Assembly (NCBI GenBank): GCA_051294375.1
Contig: CM119264.1
Location: 2,695,769-2,759,768 of the forward strand
DNA length: 64,000 nucleotides
Direction of reading: 5' to 3'
Origin: Paraspadella gotoi
Taxonomy: Eukaryota > Chaetognatha
Shown: in pieces, positions 45,254 through 56,710 of the stretch
Layout of the letters: each line of letters opens with the position of its first letter
How positions within the stretch are numbered: the first letter of the stretch is position 1
Program-made: the position numbers and the translations under genes
Notes under the pieces: model-generated
What the model saw: only the letters and a program-made list of their open reading frames with translations
What the model was told of the DNA's origin: nothing
Database searches by the model: none

Positions 45254-48200
45254 TGTATTCCTGTACAAATGTTTCCTGTGTAAATTTGTTCTTGTGCAAA
45301 TGTTGTTCCTGTGCAAATGCATTCCTGTGCAAATTTGTTCCTGTGCAAATGTGTTACTGGTGCAAATACATTCCTGTGCAAATTTTTTCCTGTGCAAATG
45401 TATTCCCTGAGCAAATGTATTCCTGTGCAAATGTTATTCGGTACCAAATGCATTCCTGTGCAAATGTATTCCTGTGCAAATGTGTCCTGTCAAATGTGTC
45501 CCTGTGCAAAAACATTTTTATGAAAATGCATTCCTGTACAAATTCATTCCTGAGCAAATTCATTCTTGTACAAATTTATATTCCTATGCCATTTCATTCC
45601 TATGCAAATTTATTCCTGTGCAAATTCATTCCTGTGCAAATTTTTCCTGTGCAAATTTATTTCTGTACAAATTCATTCCTGTGCAAATTTAATCCTGTGC
45701 AAATTCAATCCTGTGCAAATTCTTCCATTACAAAATTGTATTCCTGTACCAATTAATTCCTGTCAAATTATTTCTTTCAAAAATGTATTTTTTTTTCCTG
45801 TGCAAATTTATTACTCTAAAAAATCTTTCCTGTGCTAATTCATTCCTGTGACAAGAATATTTTGCACAGGAATGATTTTGCACACGAATGAATTTGCACT
45901 GAATGATTGCACAGGAATGAATTAAGGGGTGAACTTAGGCAAAGATTTTTCTTAAATAGGTAATAGACAATTCTTTGGTTTACCTAGTAGTTAACTGAAT
46001 AAAAGTAGGCATTTTTTAATTGAGGAAGGAATTAGTTTGCATAAGAATACATTTGTAAAAAGAAATAATTTGTACAGAAATTAATTTGCACAGGAATACA
46101 TTTGTAACAGAAATAATTTGCACAGGATTGAATTTGCACAGTAGATGAATTTGCACAGAAATGTTTTGTACAGGAATAAATTTGAAACAAGAATTGCCTT
46201 TGCACAGGAATACTTTTGCTCTGGAAACTTTTAGCAAAGGGATAACTTTGCAACAGAATGAATTTGCACAGAATTGAATTTGCCAAGGAATGAATTTGCA
46301 CAAGAATGTATTTGCACAAGAATAAATTAATACAGGATTGATTTGCACAGGAATGAATTTTGTAGAGGAATGATTTGCACAGGAATGAATTTGCCATAGG
46401 AATGAATTTGCACAAGGAATAAATTTGCACAGGAATACAATTGCACAGGAATGATTTGCATAGGAATGAATTTGCACAGGAATAAATTTGCACAGGAATA
46501 CATTTTTACAAAATTTATTCCCTGTGCAAATTCATTCTGTTAAAATTATTCCTGTGCAAATTTATTTCTCTGCAAATTCATTCCTGTTCAAATTCAATCC
46601 TGTGCAATTTATTCCTGTGCAAAATTCAATCTGGTTCAAATTCATAATCTGTGCAAATTCCTTCTTGTGCAAATTCAATCCTGTGCAAATTTCATTCCTG
46701 TGCAAATTCAATTCCTGTACAAATTCATTCCTGTGCAAATTCATTCCTGTACAAAATTCATTCCTGTGCAAATTTATTCCTGTGCAAATTCAATCCTGTG
46801 CAAATTCTTCCATTACAAATGTATTCCTGTACACATTAAATTCCTGTGCAATTATTTCTTTTAAAAATGTATTCCTACACAAATTCATTCTTGTGAAAAT
46901 TCATTTCTGTACAAAAGCATTCTTGTGCATATGCATTCCTGTGCAAATGAATTCCTGTGAAAATGTTTTCCTGTGCAAATGATTTCTTGTTCAAATTTAT
47001 TTCTGTGCAAGATTCATTCAGTAGCAAAGATATCCCTTTGCTAAAGTATAAGTTCAATGTATTCCTTGTGGAATTCGATACCTGCGAGCATTTTACCATC
47101 CATTTGCACACAAGGTCCTGATTGTCAGGGTATGAGATATTATCGCTACATCCTGTACATATGCATTCCTGTACAAATTTGTTCCTGTGCAAATGTGTTA
47201 CTGAGCAAATACATTCCTGTGCAAATGTATTCCTTTGGCAAATTCATTCAGTTGCAAAGTTATCCATTTTCAAATGTTTCTGTGCAAATTATTCCTGTAC
47301 CCAAATGTATTCCTGGTAAATTTGTTCTTGTGCAAATGTGTCCTGTGCAAATGCATTCCTGTGCAAATTTGTTCCTGTGCAAATGTGTTTACTGTGCAAA
47401 TACATTCCTGTGCAAATGTATTCCTGTGCAAATATATTCCTGTGCAAATGTATTCCTTGTGCAAATTTTTTCCTGTGCAAATTCATCTCAGTGCAAAGTT
47501 TATCCCTTTTCAAATGTTTTCTGTGCAAATGTATTACTGTACAAATGTATTCCTGTGCAAATGTGTTCCTGTGCAAATGCATTCTGTGCAAATGTTTCCT
47601 GTGCAAACGTGTTCTGTGCAAATACATTCCTGTGGCAAATGTATTCCTGTGCAAAATATATTCCTGTGCGAATGTATTTCCTGTGCAAATTTTTTCCTGT
47701 GCAAATTCATTCAGTTGCAAATTATCCCTTTTCCAAATGTTTTCTGTGCAAATGTATTACTGTTACAAATGTATTCCTGTGTAAATTTTTTTCTTGTGCA
47801 AATGTTTTCTGTGCAAAGCATTCCAGTGCAAATTTGTTCCTGGTGCAAATGTATTCCTGAGCAAAATGTATTCCTGTGCAAATGTATTTCGGACAAATGC
47901 TTCCCTGTGCAAATGTATTCCTGTGCAAATGTGTTCCTGGTCAAATGTGTCCCTGTGCAAAAACATTTTTTATGAAAATGCATTCCTGTACAAATTCATT
48001 CTGAGCAAATTCATTCTTGTACAAATTTATTCCTATCCATTTTCATTCCTGTGCAAATTTATTCTGTGCAAATTTATTTCTGTAACAAATTCATTCCTGT
48101 GCAAATTTAATCCTGTGCAAATTCAATCGCTGCAAATTCTTTCCATACAAATGTATTCCTGTACAATTAATCCTGTCCAAAATTATTTCTTTCCAAAAAG

Positions 48201-49702
48201 TATTCCTGTGCAAATTTATTCTACTCTAAAAATTCTTTCCTGTGCTAATTCATTCCTGTGCAAGAATGATTTTGCACAGGAATGATTTGCCACAACGAAT
48301 GAATTTGCACTGGAATGAAATGTGCACAGGAATGAATTAAGGGTGAAACTTAGGCCAAAAGATTTTTTCCTTAAAATAGGTAATAGACAATTCTTTGGTT
48401 TACCTAGTAGTTAACTGATATAAAAGTAGGCAATTTTTAATTAGGAAAGAATTAGTTTGCATAAGAATACATATTGTAAAAGAAATAATTTGTACAGAAA
48501 AATAATTTGCACAGGAATACATTTGTAACAGAGATAATTTTGCACAGGAATTGAATTGCACAGTAATGAATTTGGCACAGAAATGTTTTGTACAGGAATA
48601 AATTTGACAAGAATGCCTTTGCACAGGAATATCTTTTGCTCTGAAACTTTTAAGCAAAGGGATAACTTTGGCAACAGAATGAATTTCCACAGAATTGAAT
48701 TTGCCAAGGAATGAATTTTCACAAGAATGTATTTGCACAAGAAATAAATTAATACAGGATTGAATTTGCACAGGAATGAATTTGTAGAGGAATGAATTTG
48801 CACAGGAATGAATTTGCATAGGAATGAATTTGCACAGGAATAAATTGCACCAGGAATACAATTGCACAGGAATGAATTTTGCATAGAATGAGATTGCACA
48901 GGAATAAATTTGCACAGGAATACATTTGTACAAAATTTATTCCTGTGCAAATTCATTCCTGTTAAAATTTATTCCTGTGCAAATGTATTCCTGTGCAAAT
49001 CATATTCTGTGCAAATGCTATTCCTGTGCAATTTTTTCCTGTGAAATTCATTCAGTTGCAAGTTATCCTTTTCCAAATGTTTTCTGTGCAAATGTATTAC
49101 TGTACAAATGTATTCCTGGTAAATTTGTTCTTGTGCAATGTGTTCCTGTGCAAATGCATTCCAGTGCAAATATTATTCCTGTGCAAATGTATTCCTGAGC
49201 AAATGTATTCCTGTGCAAATGTATTTCGGTAACAAATGGCATTCCTGTGCAAATGTATTCCTGTGCAAATGGTGTTCCATGTCAAATGTGTCCCTGTGCA
49301 AAAAACATTTTTATGAAAATGCATTTCCTGTACAAATTCATTCCTGAGCAATTCATTCTTGTACAATATTCCTATTCATTCCTATCCAATTTATTCCTAT
49401 GCAAATTATTCCTGTGCAAATTTCATTCCTGTGCATTAATTTTATTTTCTGTACAAATTCATTGCCTGTGCAAATTTAATCCTGTGCAAATTCAATCCTG
49501 TGCAAATTCTTCCATTAACAAATGTATTCCCTGAACCAATTAATTCCTGTCCAAATTATTTCTTTCAAAAATGTATTTCCCGTGCAAATTTATTACTGTA
49601 AAAATTCAATCCTGTGCTAATTCATTCCTGTGCAAGAATTGATTTTGCACAGGAATGATTTTGCACATGAATGAATTTGCACTGGAATGAATTGCACAGG
49701 AA
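45254..49702. repeat. 16-bp satellite with repeated orientation switches
   Basis: Unit ATTCCTGTGCAAATKY, 16 bases. Blocks: forward 45254-45860, reverse 45864-46505 (with a 110-base unique insert at 45920-46030), forward 46508-48262 (about 120 unique bases near 47040-47160), reverse 48264-48935 (unique insert 48340-48450), forward 48937-49645, reverse 49645-49702. A higher-order period of about 2.4 kb links the first two unique inserts. Because 16 is not a multiple of three and the units lack stops in several frames, many long frames appear (16-residue repeats such as IPVQIHSCANSFLCKF); I do not call them genes. Confidence 0.95.
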
Positions 49703-51948
49703 TGAATTAAGGGGTGAAATTAGGCAAAGATTTTTTTCTTTAAATAGGTTAATAGACAATTCTTTGTTTACCTAGTGTTAACTGAATAAAAGTAGTCAAT
49801 TTTTTAATTGAGGAAAGGATCTTTTAAGAATCTAAGATATAACTGATAAACTTATGATCTAATTTGCCTAGATAAAAGGAAAAGGTTATCTTAATAATTG
49901 AGCCAAATGATATTAAATTAAATATTGTAGTCTAATTGAATTCTATTGTTAGTCTAACCTTGTGTTGTATACGATGCTCCCTCTATTTCCAGAAGACAAC
50001 CACAGACCTCCCCCTCCCAAAATGAGTTATTAGATATAATAAGCAAATAATGTTTCTTAAAAAGTAATATATATAATTAAATAATATAGTTTAACATAGA
50101 AAACATTCATAGTTATAAAAATATAAGATAGTGAAACGAGTTTAATTTTTGCAAATTTTCATATAAAATTAAAAAAATAACAAAATATGAATATTTTTTG
50201 GTATTAATTTTTTAAATAAACTATTTATCAAAATATAAAACTTTAATTTGCCTAAACATTGAAATTCAATTATTTTTAGCCCAAATATTTTAAATGAAAG
50301 ATAAAAATAATTTTATAAAAAAAAATTAATAGGCTAAAAATATGTTTGGTGTTTGGTATTGGTGTTTGGTGATAGGGGTTGGAGTCATTATATAGTTGTT
50401 TTTAATTAAGATAAACATTTTTCAGTATGCTCAATAAATCATTTTTTACTTTGAGTCAAAATCTTTGTTAATGATAAAAAAATAGAAGGATAATTTTTTA
50501 AGATTTTTTTATCTTGAATCATATCCATAGGATATTTACTTTCCACATCGAGCTCGGAATTTTTGAATCTAATGCAGCTAGGGAAGGTATGAGTAATCCA
50601 TATCATATTCTGTAAAAGAATTCTAATTAGCTTTGACATTCAAATAAGATACAAAACATTTTTGGGCGACTTGAGTCTTGTGTACATTTTACATCATCTT
50701 TGATCGAGTTTTAATCTTGTCAATCATCATCAGGATACAACTGAATACGTTACATTGAAAATCTCTTTAAATGTATGCATCCTTATTGTTATTACTAATT
50801 TCTTTAATTATCTGTTAATTTTTTTATTTATCAATGAAATTATCTTCTTTAATAATTTTCATTGGTTCTGGGTCTGGGTAGTAGCCAAGTAGTTTACATA
50901 CTAATGCTGGATACTCATATTTCATGCCATCTGGGAAAAGTATTTTTGGCTTAAAATATCAGTAATAACAAATTGAAAATATAGTTTAAGAAAGAAATTA
51001 AAACAATAAAAGAAAATATATTGTTTTATTATATCCTTAAAAATAAATATAAGGCAAAATATTTTGATTCAGAAATTGCCTATCTTAATTAAAAAAAATC
51101 ATTTCTTTACCTACATATCAGTAACACTTTGCTCACTGAGCAATGCTCAGTTAATCAGACAAAATATTACGTAAGTTCACCCCTTAGATGAATTTGTAGA
51201 GGAATGAATTTGCAAAAGAATGAATTTGCACAGGAATAAATTTGCACAGGATGAATTTGCACAGGAATAAATTTGCACGGGAATACTTTTGAAAGGAACA
51301 AATTTGCACAGGATTGAATTTGAACAGGAACAAATTTGCACAGGAATCAATTTGCACAGGAATACATTTGTAAGGAAAGAATTTGCACAGGCATGAATTT
51401 GAAACAGGTACAATTTGACTGGAATGAATTAGACAGAATAAATTTGCACAGAGATGAATTTGAAAGGAAATTAGTTTGCATAAAAGTACATTTGTAACAA
51501 GAAATAATCCTTGTACAGAAATTAATTTGCACAGGAATACCATTGTAACAGAAATAATTTGCACAAGGATTGGAATTTGCACAGTAATGAATTTGCACAG
51601 AAATTTTTTGTACAGAAATAAATTTGAACAAGAATGCCTTTGCACAGGAATACTTTTGGCTCTGGAAACTTTTAGCAAAGGATAACTTTACAACAGAATG
51701 AATTTGCACAGGATTGAATTTGCCAAGGAATGAATTTGCACAAGAAGTATTTACACAGGAATAAATTTTCACAGGATTGAAATTTGCACAGGAATGAATT
51801 GTAGAGGAATGAATTTGCACAGGAATGAATTTGCATAGGAATGAATTTGCACAGGAATAATTTACACAGGAATACAATTGCACAGGAATGAATTTGATAG
51901 GAATGAATTTTCACAGGAATAAATTTGCACAGAATACATTTGCACAAA
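48937..51948. mobile_element. Foldback-like element: inverted satellite arms around an AT-rich interior
   Basis: Left arm 48937-49645 (forward 16-bp units) and right arm 51180-51948 (reverse units) are inverted repeats of about 0.7 kb that surround a non-satellite interior (about 49703-51188). The interior begins AATTAAGGGGTGAAATTA and ends TAAGTTCACCCCTTAGAT, an inverted pair around AAGGGGTGAA. Arms of short tandem repeats around a unique loop are the hallmark of foldback elements such as Drosophila FB and sea urchin TU (family knowledge). No transposase is seen inside, so it would be non-autonomous. The interior could instead be an unrelated insert in the satellite. Confidence 0.4.
49703..51188. 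other. AT-rich interior segment
   Basis: Strongly AT-rich, with no frame over about 66 codons that is worth naming and no tRNA. The first 110 bases match the unique inserts at 45920-46030 and 48340-48450, which are therefore shorter versions of the same sequence. Confidence 0.6.
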
Positions 51949-52285
51949 ATTTATTCCTGTGCAAATTCATCTGTTAAATTTATTCCTGTGCAAATTTTTT
52001 TCTGCAAATTCATTCCTGTGCCAAATCTCAATCCTGCTGCATTTATTCCTGTGCAAATTCAATCTGGTTCAAATTCATTTCTGTGCAAATTCCTTCTTGT
52101 GAAATTCAATCCTGTGCAAATTCCATTCCTGTGCAAATTCAATCCTGTGAAAATTTATTCCTGTGCAAATTCATTCCGTGAAAATTCCAATCCCTGTGCA
52201 AATTATTCCTTGCTAATTCATTCCTGTGCAAATTCATTCCTGTGCAAATTCTTCCTTTCAAATGTATTACTGCGCAATTTTTATA
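51180..52285. repeat. 16-bp satellite, right block
   Basis: Reverse units 51180-51948, turning at about 51950 (CACAAAATTTATTCCTGTG) into forward units to 52285. 51470-51950 corresponds to 46030-46505 and 48450-48935. Confidence 0.95.
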
Positions 52286-52309
52286 GCTAAGTATAGGTTA
52301 ATTTTTTAG

Positions 52310-52525
52310 TTGAAAATTAAGTAGGAGGTTAGGGTTAAGTGTGAGGTTAGGGATCATATCGGTAATCAAGGTTACGAATTATGTAGGGTTAGGTTAAAGG
52401 TTAGGAACTAGGGTTTAAGGGTTAGGGTCCAGAATTAACATTAGGATAAAGGCTTAGGGTTAAGGTCCAGAATTGGTAAGGATTTTTGGAGATTAGTTTT
52501 AGGATTAGGGTTATGGATCAAGTTA
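52310..52525. repeat. Degenerate telomere-like repeats (GGTTAGGGTTA)
   Basis: Many GGTTAGGG, TTAGGGTTAA, AGGGTTTAAGGG and GATTAGGGTTATGG words within about 200 bases, directly after the satellite. Too irregular for a functional telomere. It could be an old interstitial telomeric tract or an unrelated GGTTA-rich repeat. Confidence 0.5.
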
Positions 52526-52619
52526 TAAGTTTAAAAATATGTTAAGGTTAAATATTTGAAAAATCTGCCAATTTTATATTAAGTTAAATAACTGAAAACA
52601 TTTTAATACTCTAATAATC

Positions 52620-54150
52620 TCAAGGTTTAAAGTAGTTATTATGTTGGTAACTTGGTACGAGCCTTCCTTTGATTTCTGAAAGATTTGGTTCTAACCTGTA
52701 ATTTTTTTTTTAATGCTAAAGGCTAAACGTTCGATTACCCGCGGGTAGTATTTTTTTTAAAATTTAAAGATATTATTAAAAAGTAGGTCGCAATAGTTAT
52801 TAAACCACTAATTGTGTACTTAAAATAAAGAGAAATTAAAAATAAAAAAGAATTATAAATTTCTTGGATAGTCTTTTAAACCCAAGCGTATTCAGTAAAG
52901 GGTTTAGGTTATAGAATTTGAAAATATGTTAGGTCATAATAACGTTGTATTCTGGTACTTGGGTAAAAGGCCTTCTTTTAATTATGAAGGTTGCTGGTTC
53001 TAACCCTGTGAACGTTTTTATTTTTATAATGCCAAACAGCTGACGTTTCGATCATGGTAGTATTTTTTAAAAAAATTCAAACAAAAAAAATATATAAATA
53101 ATAATATTGATATTATTAAGAAGTAGGGTGCCAATAGATACTAAACATAATAAATTGTATACCAGAAATAAAAATTATGATAGTATTAGGATTCCTCCTT
53201 ACGCTTTTTAATAAAATCTTCATTCAAATTATAAAACTTTAAAAAAACTAAAAAAACCCAAATAGTATCACTTTTATATAGTGTTTGTATTTGTTTGAAT
53301 GCTGACGTTTTTGTCTTTCAGAATATATAGTCAAAAATAGGGCGCCAAAAATATTCTAAAAACTATTAAAATAGTTCTCTTTTCTAACAAACTAAAAAAC
53401 TTTCAAATGGATGAATCAAATTGTACATTTTACTAGCCAATAAAAACTATCTTTTGTTGGTAACTTGGTAACAAAGCCTTCTTTTGAATTGAAAACATGA
53501 AGGGAGCTGGTTCAAACCCTGTGACCGTTCTCATTTTTTTTTATGCCAAAAGCTTGACGTTCGATTCCCGTCAAATATATTTTTAAAATTTAAGCAGAAA
53601 AAAAATATATATAAATAATAAAATGATAATATTATTAAGAAGTAGGGGGCCAATAATTACTAACCTAATCAATTGTATACCAGAAATAGAAATTATGGTA
53701 GCATTATGATATCTCCTTTTACACCTTTTAATAAAATCATCATTCAAAATATAAACTTAAAAAACTAATAATCCCAAATGGTATCACTTTTATATAGTGT
53801 TTGTACTCATTTGATGCTGGGACGTTTTGGTCTTTCAGAATATATTGTCAAAAATAAGGCGCCAAAAAATATTCTACACACTATTAAAATGTTTCTTTTT
53901 CATACAAACTCAAAAACTAAATGGAAATCATCATTCAAAAATATAAAACTTTAAAAAAAACTAAAAATCCCAAATGATATCACTTTTATATAGTGTTTGT
54001 ATTCATTTGATGCGGACGTTTTGGTCTTTCAGAATATATTGTCAAAAATAGGGCGCCAAAAATATTCTAAAAACTATTAAAATAGTTTCTCTTCTCATAC
54101 AAACTCAAAACTTTAAATGGATGGATCAAATTGTACTTTTTTTCTAACCA
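52620..54150. repeat. AT-rich tandem repeats with tRNA-like boxes
   Basis: Three units begin with an A-box-like GTTGGTAACTTGGTA (52643, a weaker one near 52950, 53457), followed 42-50 bases later by a B-box-like GGTTCTAACC or GGTTCAAACCC (52687, 52996, 53509), then a T run and, in units one and three, a second GTTCGATT..CCG stretch. AAGTAGG..CCAATA, TTTTATATAGTGTTTGTA and GGTCTTTCAGAATATA recur after each. Spacing between units is about 340 and 519 bases, and 53731-53925 is repeated again at 53929. tRNA-derived repeats (SINE-like) are the best guess, but proper cloverleafs are not formed. Confidence 0.45.
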
Positions 54151-54404
54151 ATAAAACTATCGGTCACTCAGTATCAAAATTTCGACCAATTAGGAAAGGT
54201 CTCGTCACACTCTGTCGCAGCAACGGTCACAGAATGTCGCATCAAAAGTGACATGTCGCAAGCGTGTCACAGTCGGTCACATCAGAAGGAAAGATTTGCT
54301 GGTGGTGACCGTCACGAATGGAAGGAAGAATATTGTGTGACATGTCACTCACGTCACACTTTCCAGCCAATCAGAGTCGCGCATCATAAGGAAGAAATAA
54401 TATT
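54151..54404. other. Sequence with CGTCAC/GTCACA words
   Basis: Repeated GGTCACA, TGTCGCA and GTGACATGTC words at 54205-54360 suggest a short degenerate repeat. No gene seen. Confidence 0.45.
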
Positions 54405-54492
54405 CATTCCTTTCTTTCTTCTTTCTTTCTTTCTTCTTTCTTCTTTCTTGATTTCGTTCTTTCTTTCTTTCTTTCTAATTTGTTTCCTTTTT
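54405..54492. repeat. (TTTC)n microsatellite
   Basis: TTTC/TTCTTTC units directly before the duplicated intron-exon block. At the first copy this position is a 10-N gap (43832-43841). Confidence 0.85.
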
Positions 54493-54961
54493 TTGTTCTT
54501 TCTTTTTCACAGACTCACACTTATTCACTCAGCTTTTCACTAAATCACATCCCGACCCCAAATTTTTCCTAGAAGAAAATTATCAGAAATGGTCTCACAT
54601 CTGGCATCGACGTGCCAAGCAGTCGACAAGCAATTGAGAAAGTCAAGCACTTCATATATAATTCACTTAATAAATCAGAACGCGAGACTTGTTGCGAGAA
54701 ATCTTCCGACTAACGACCAGCCAATCAGGAGTAAATCTCTTAACCAATCAGAATCTTTTATTGTTCTTTCCCTCGAAATAACATTCTTTCCTCATCTGCC
54801 TGACTTTTTATGTTTATGACCCGTGATTTGGATGCTATCCCTTCACTGACCGGTCTCCAACCACTCCCAACACTCACCAATTCACTCAACCTAGCACCGC
54901 TTTGCTTATTACCACCTGAACCATCCCTATTTCTCTTCTCTCTCCTCTCTCTCTCCTCTCT

Positions 54962-54997
<36 letters not shown>

Positions 54998-55018
54998 CTC
55001 TCTCCCTCTTTCCCTCAG
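54493..55018 (+). repeat. Duplicated intron sequence, second copy
   Basis: Matches 43842-44366 at an offset of about 10,651 with single-base indels. Ends in the same CT-rich tract and CTTTCCCTCAG acceptor. Confidence 0.85.
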
Positions 55019-55997
55019 ACAAAAGAAAAAACCCCGCTGCTCCGACTGCAACGCCTCCAATTCCTCCGCTCGATCTACTCGCGCCAACTCCGAAATCAAT
55101 CGACTCTAGCCGGAGCAAGCTCCTCCGCCGCCGGTGCAGCGACGACTCTGCCGACGCAGCGTACATCCGCCCGCCCGACGCGACTGTCGACGGCGACGCC
55201 CACCGACAACGAGGCGTCGGAATCGGACGTCGGTTCCATCAACCTTCCGGTCGCCCGGACGAAGACTTCGGCGACGACTGACGAAGACCGACGACGAAGA
55301 CGACGACGTGAATAACATCTACGAGAATCTTCCCGTCTGTCCGTCCACCAGACAGACTTATTCACAGACGACCAACTTTAACGTCATTCCCCCTCAGGAT
55401 CTCACGGAGACGCAGGCGCCGCCGCTGCCGCCCAGCGTCGCATCACCACGCCGCCCCGCCGCCGCCGCGAACCGGTCAAGGACGCCGCCGCAGCCGGTCA
55501 ACAAATCGATTTTTAACAATTACTCTCGACGAGAGGGCGGAGCGGCGGCGTCGGCGGCGAACCTCGGCGCCTTTTCAATAGCGAGACCTAGTCGAGCCGA
55601 CAAGCCGACGCCGCCGCCCAAAGCCAAAAGCCGCGACGCCGCATACCGGCGTCGTATTGGCCGCGCCACCGAGACCCGACTCATCCGCCGCGTCTACCTC
55701 CTCACCATCAATCCACCGCCGGGCGGGCGCGGGGCCGTGACCCCGACGGCCCTTCCGACGGCCGGGCTGCAAATGGCCTCACCTTTCGAACTCACTTCAA
55801 CAATCGCCCGGTCCTTCTTCCTCCCTCTACATTTCGACCGAGGGAATTCGATTTCTCTGCCATCTTGAACGACGTCAGGGAGGAGGCGGCGCTGCCGGCG
55901 GCGCGGCGGGCGGCGCCGCTGCCGACCCGGCGTCGAATTCCACGCTGCGACAAATGACGCCGGCGAGAAGGATTCCGCGCGCGTCGCCGATCCACAG
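55019..55997 (+). CDS. Proline-rich exon, second copy (complete, with donor)
   Basis: Same exon as 44367-45228, but continuing to a donor (CCACAG/GTGGGG, 55998), 979 bases in total. The extra 3' part reads GGAAGGAAGG, then ADPASNSTLRQMTPARRIPR and ASPIHR, which fits a real exon end; to reach it from REFDFSAILNDV one extra G is needed, and the first copy has that G (CAGGGGAG against CAGGGAG). Frame breaks near 55075, 55110 and 55290 coincide with indels relative to the first copy and look like sequencing errors. The TGA near 55738 is shared with the first copy. The encoded tail has YENL, acidic and PxxP motifs as described for the first copy. Confidence 0.6.
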
Positions 55998-56595
55998 GTG
56001 GGGCGGATTGGGGGGATTTGGGGGGGGTAGTTATAGAACTTTGGTTAAGAGTTAACTCTTTTTTTTACTTAAGAATAGAATATTTATATTTACATTTTTT
56101 ATTATTGTGAACTAGAGGTAGTAATATATACCCCGGCAATCGGTACTAACTATGGCGCTGGTGGTAGCTCGAGCTCTTACCCAACGCAATGGACTCCGGT
56201 GGCATCGTCGTTCAAATTAGATCTTTTTAATAATAGATTTATATTTAATTAACATAGCTGCATTCATTATGATTGACTCCCAAAGGCCATGAATAGAGTT
56301 TAAACTGAATTCTCGATCAGAAAATTATATTTAATTTAATATTGATTATCGTTTAATAATTCGATTAACATCTTTAGTCTACACAATGTTTGAAAGAGGA
56401 GCGCTGGCTAAAATATGTAAACATAATTGTAATGACAATGGAACAACAGTGAAATCTAAATATCAGGCTAATTATCCTTTGCTTTCCCCTTGCAATTTTC
56501 AGTCCATCACAATCTCCCTGTATCAACAACTGAATCCAGATTTTTTCTTCACAAATTCTTTCATCTTCCGGAAGTCGATTGAGTTTTTTCTCTGA
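55998..56595. other. Intron downstream of the exon
   Basis: G-rich just after the donor (GGGGGGATTTGGGGGGG), then AT-rich. Nothing recognisable. Confidence 0.55.
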
Positions 56596-56679
56596 CGACC
56601 GGAGTCGTTATCTTCGTCGTCGTCGTTCTTGTAGTCGTCGTCGTCGTTATCGTCGTCGTTGTCGTCGTCGTTATCATCA

Positions 56680-56710
<31 letters not shown>

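Noticed and set aside
45286-49534. Cys-containing long frames (156-267 codons) in the satellite as a secreted repeat protein
   Set aside because: The unit is 16 bases, open in all frames by composition, and blocks flip orientation; no promoter, splice or signal peptide was seen.
45254-52285. CRISPR array
   Set aside because: Repeats are 16 bases with no spacers, change orientation and sit in a eukaryotic context.
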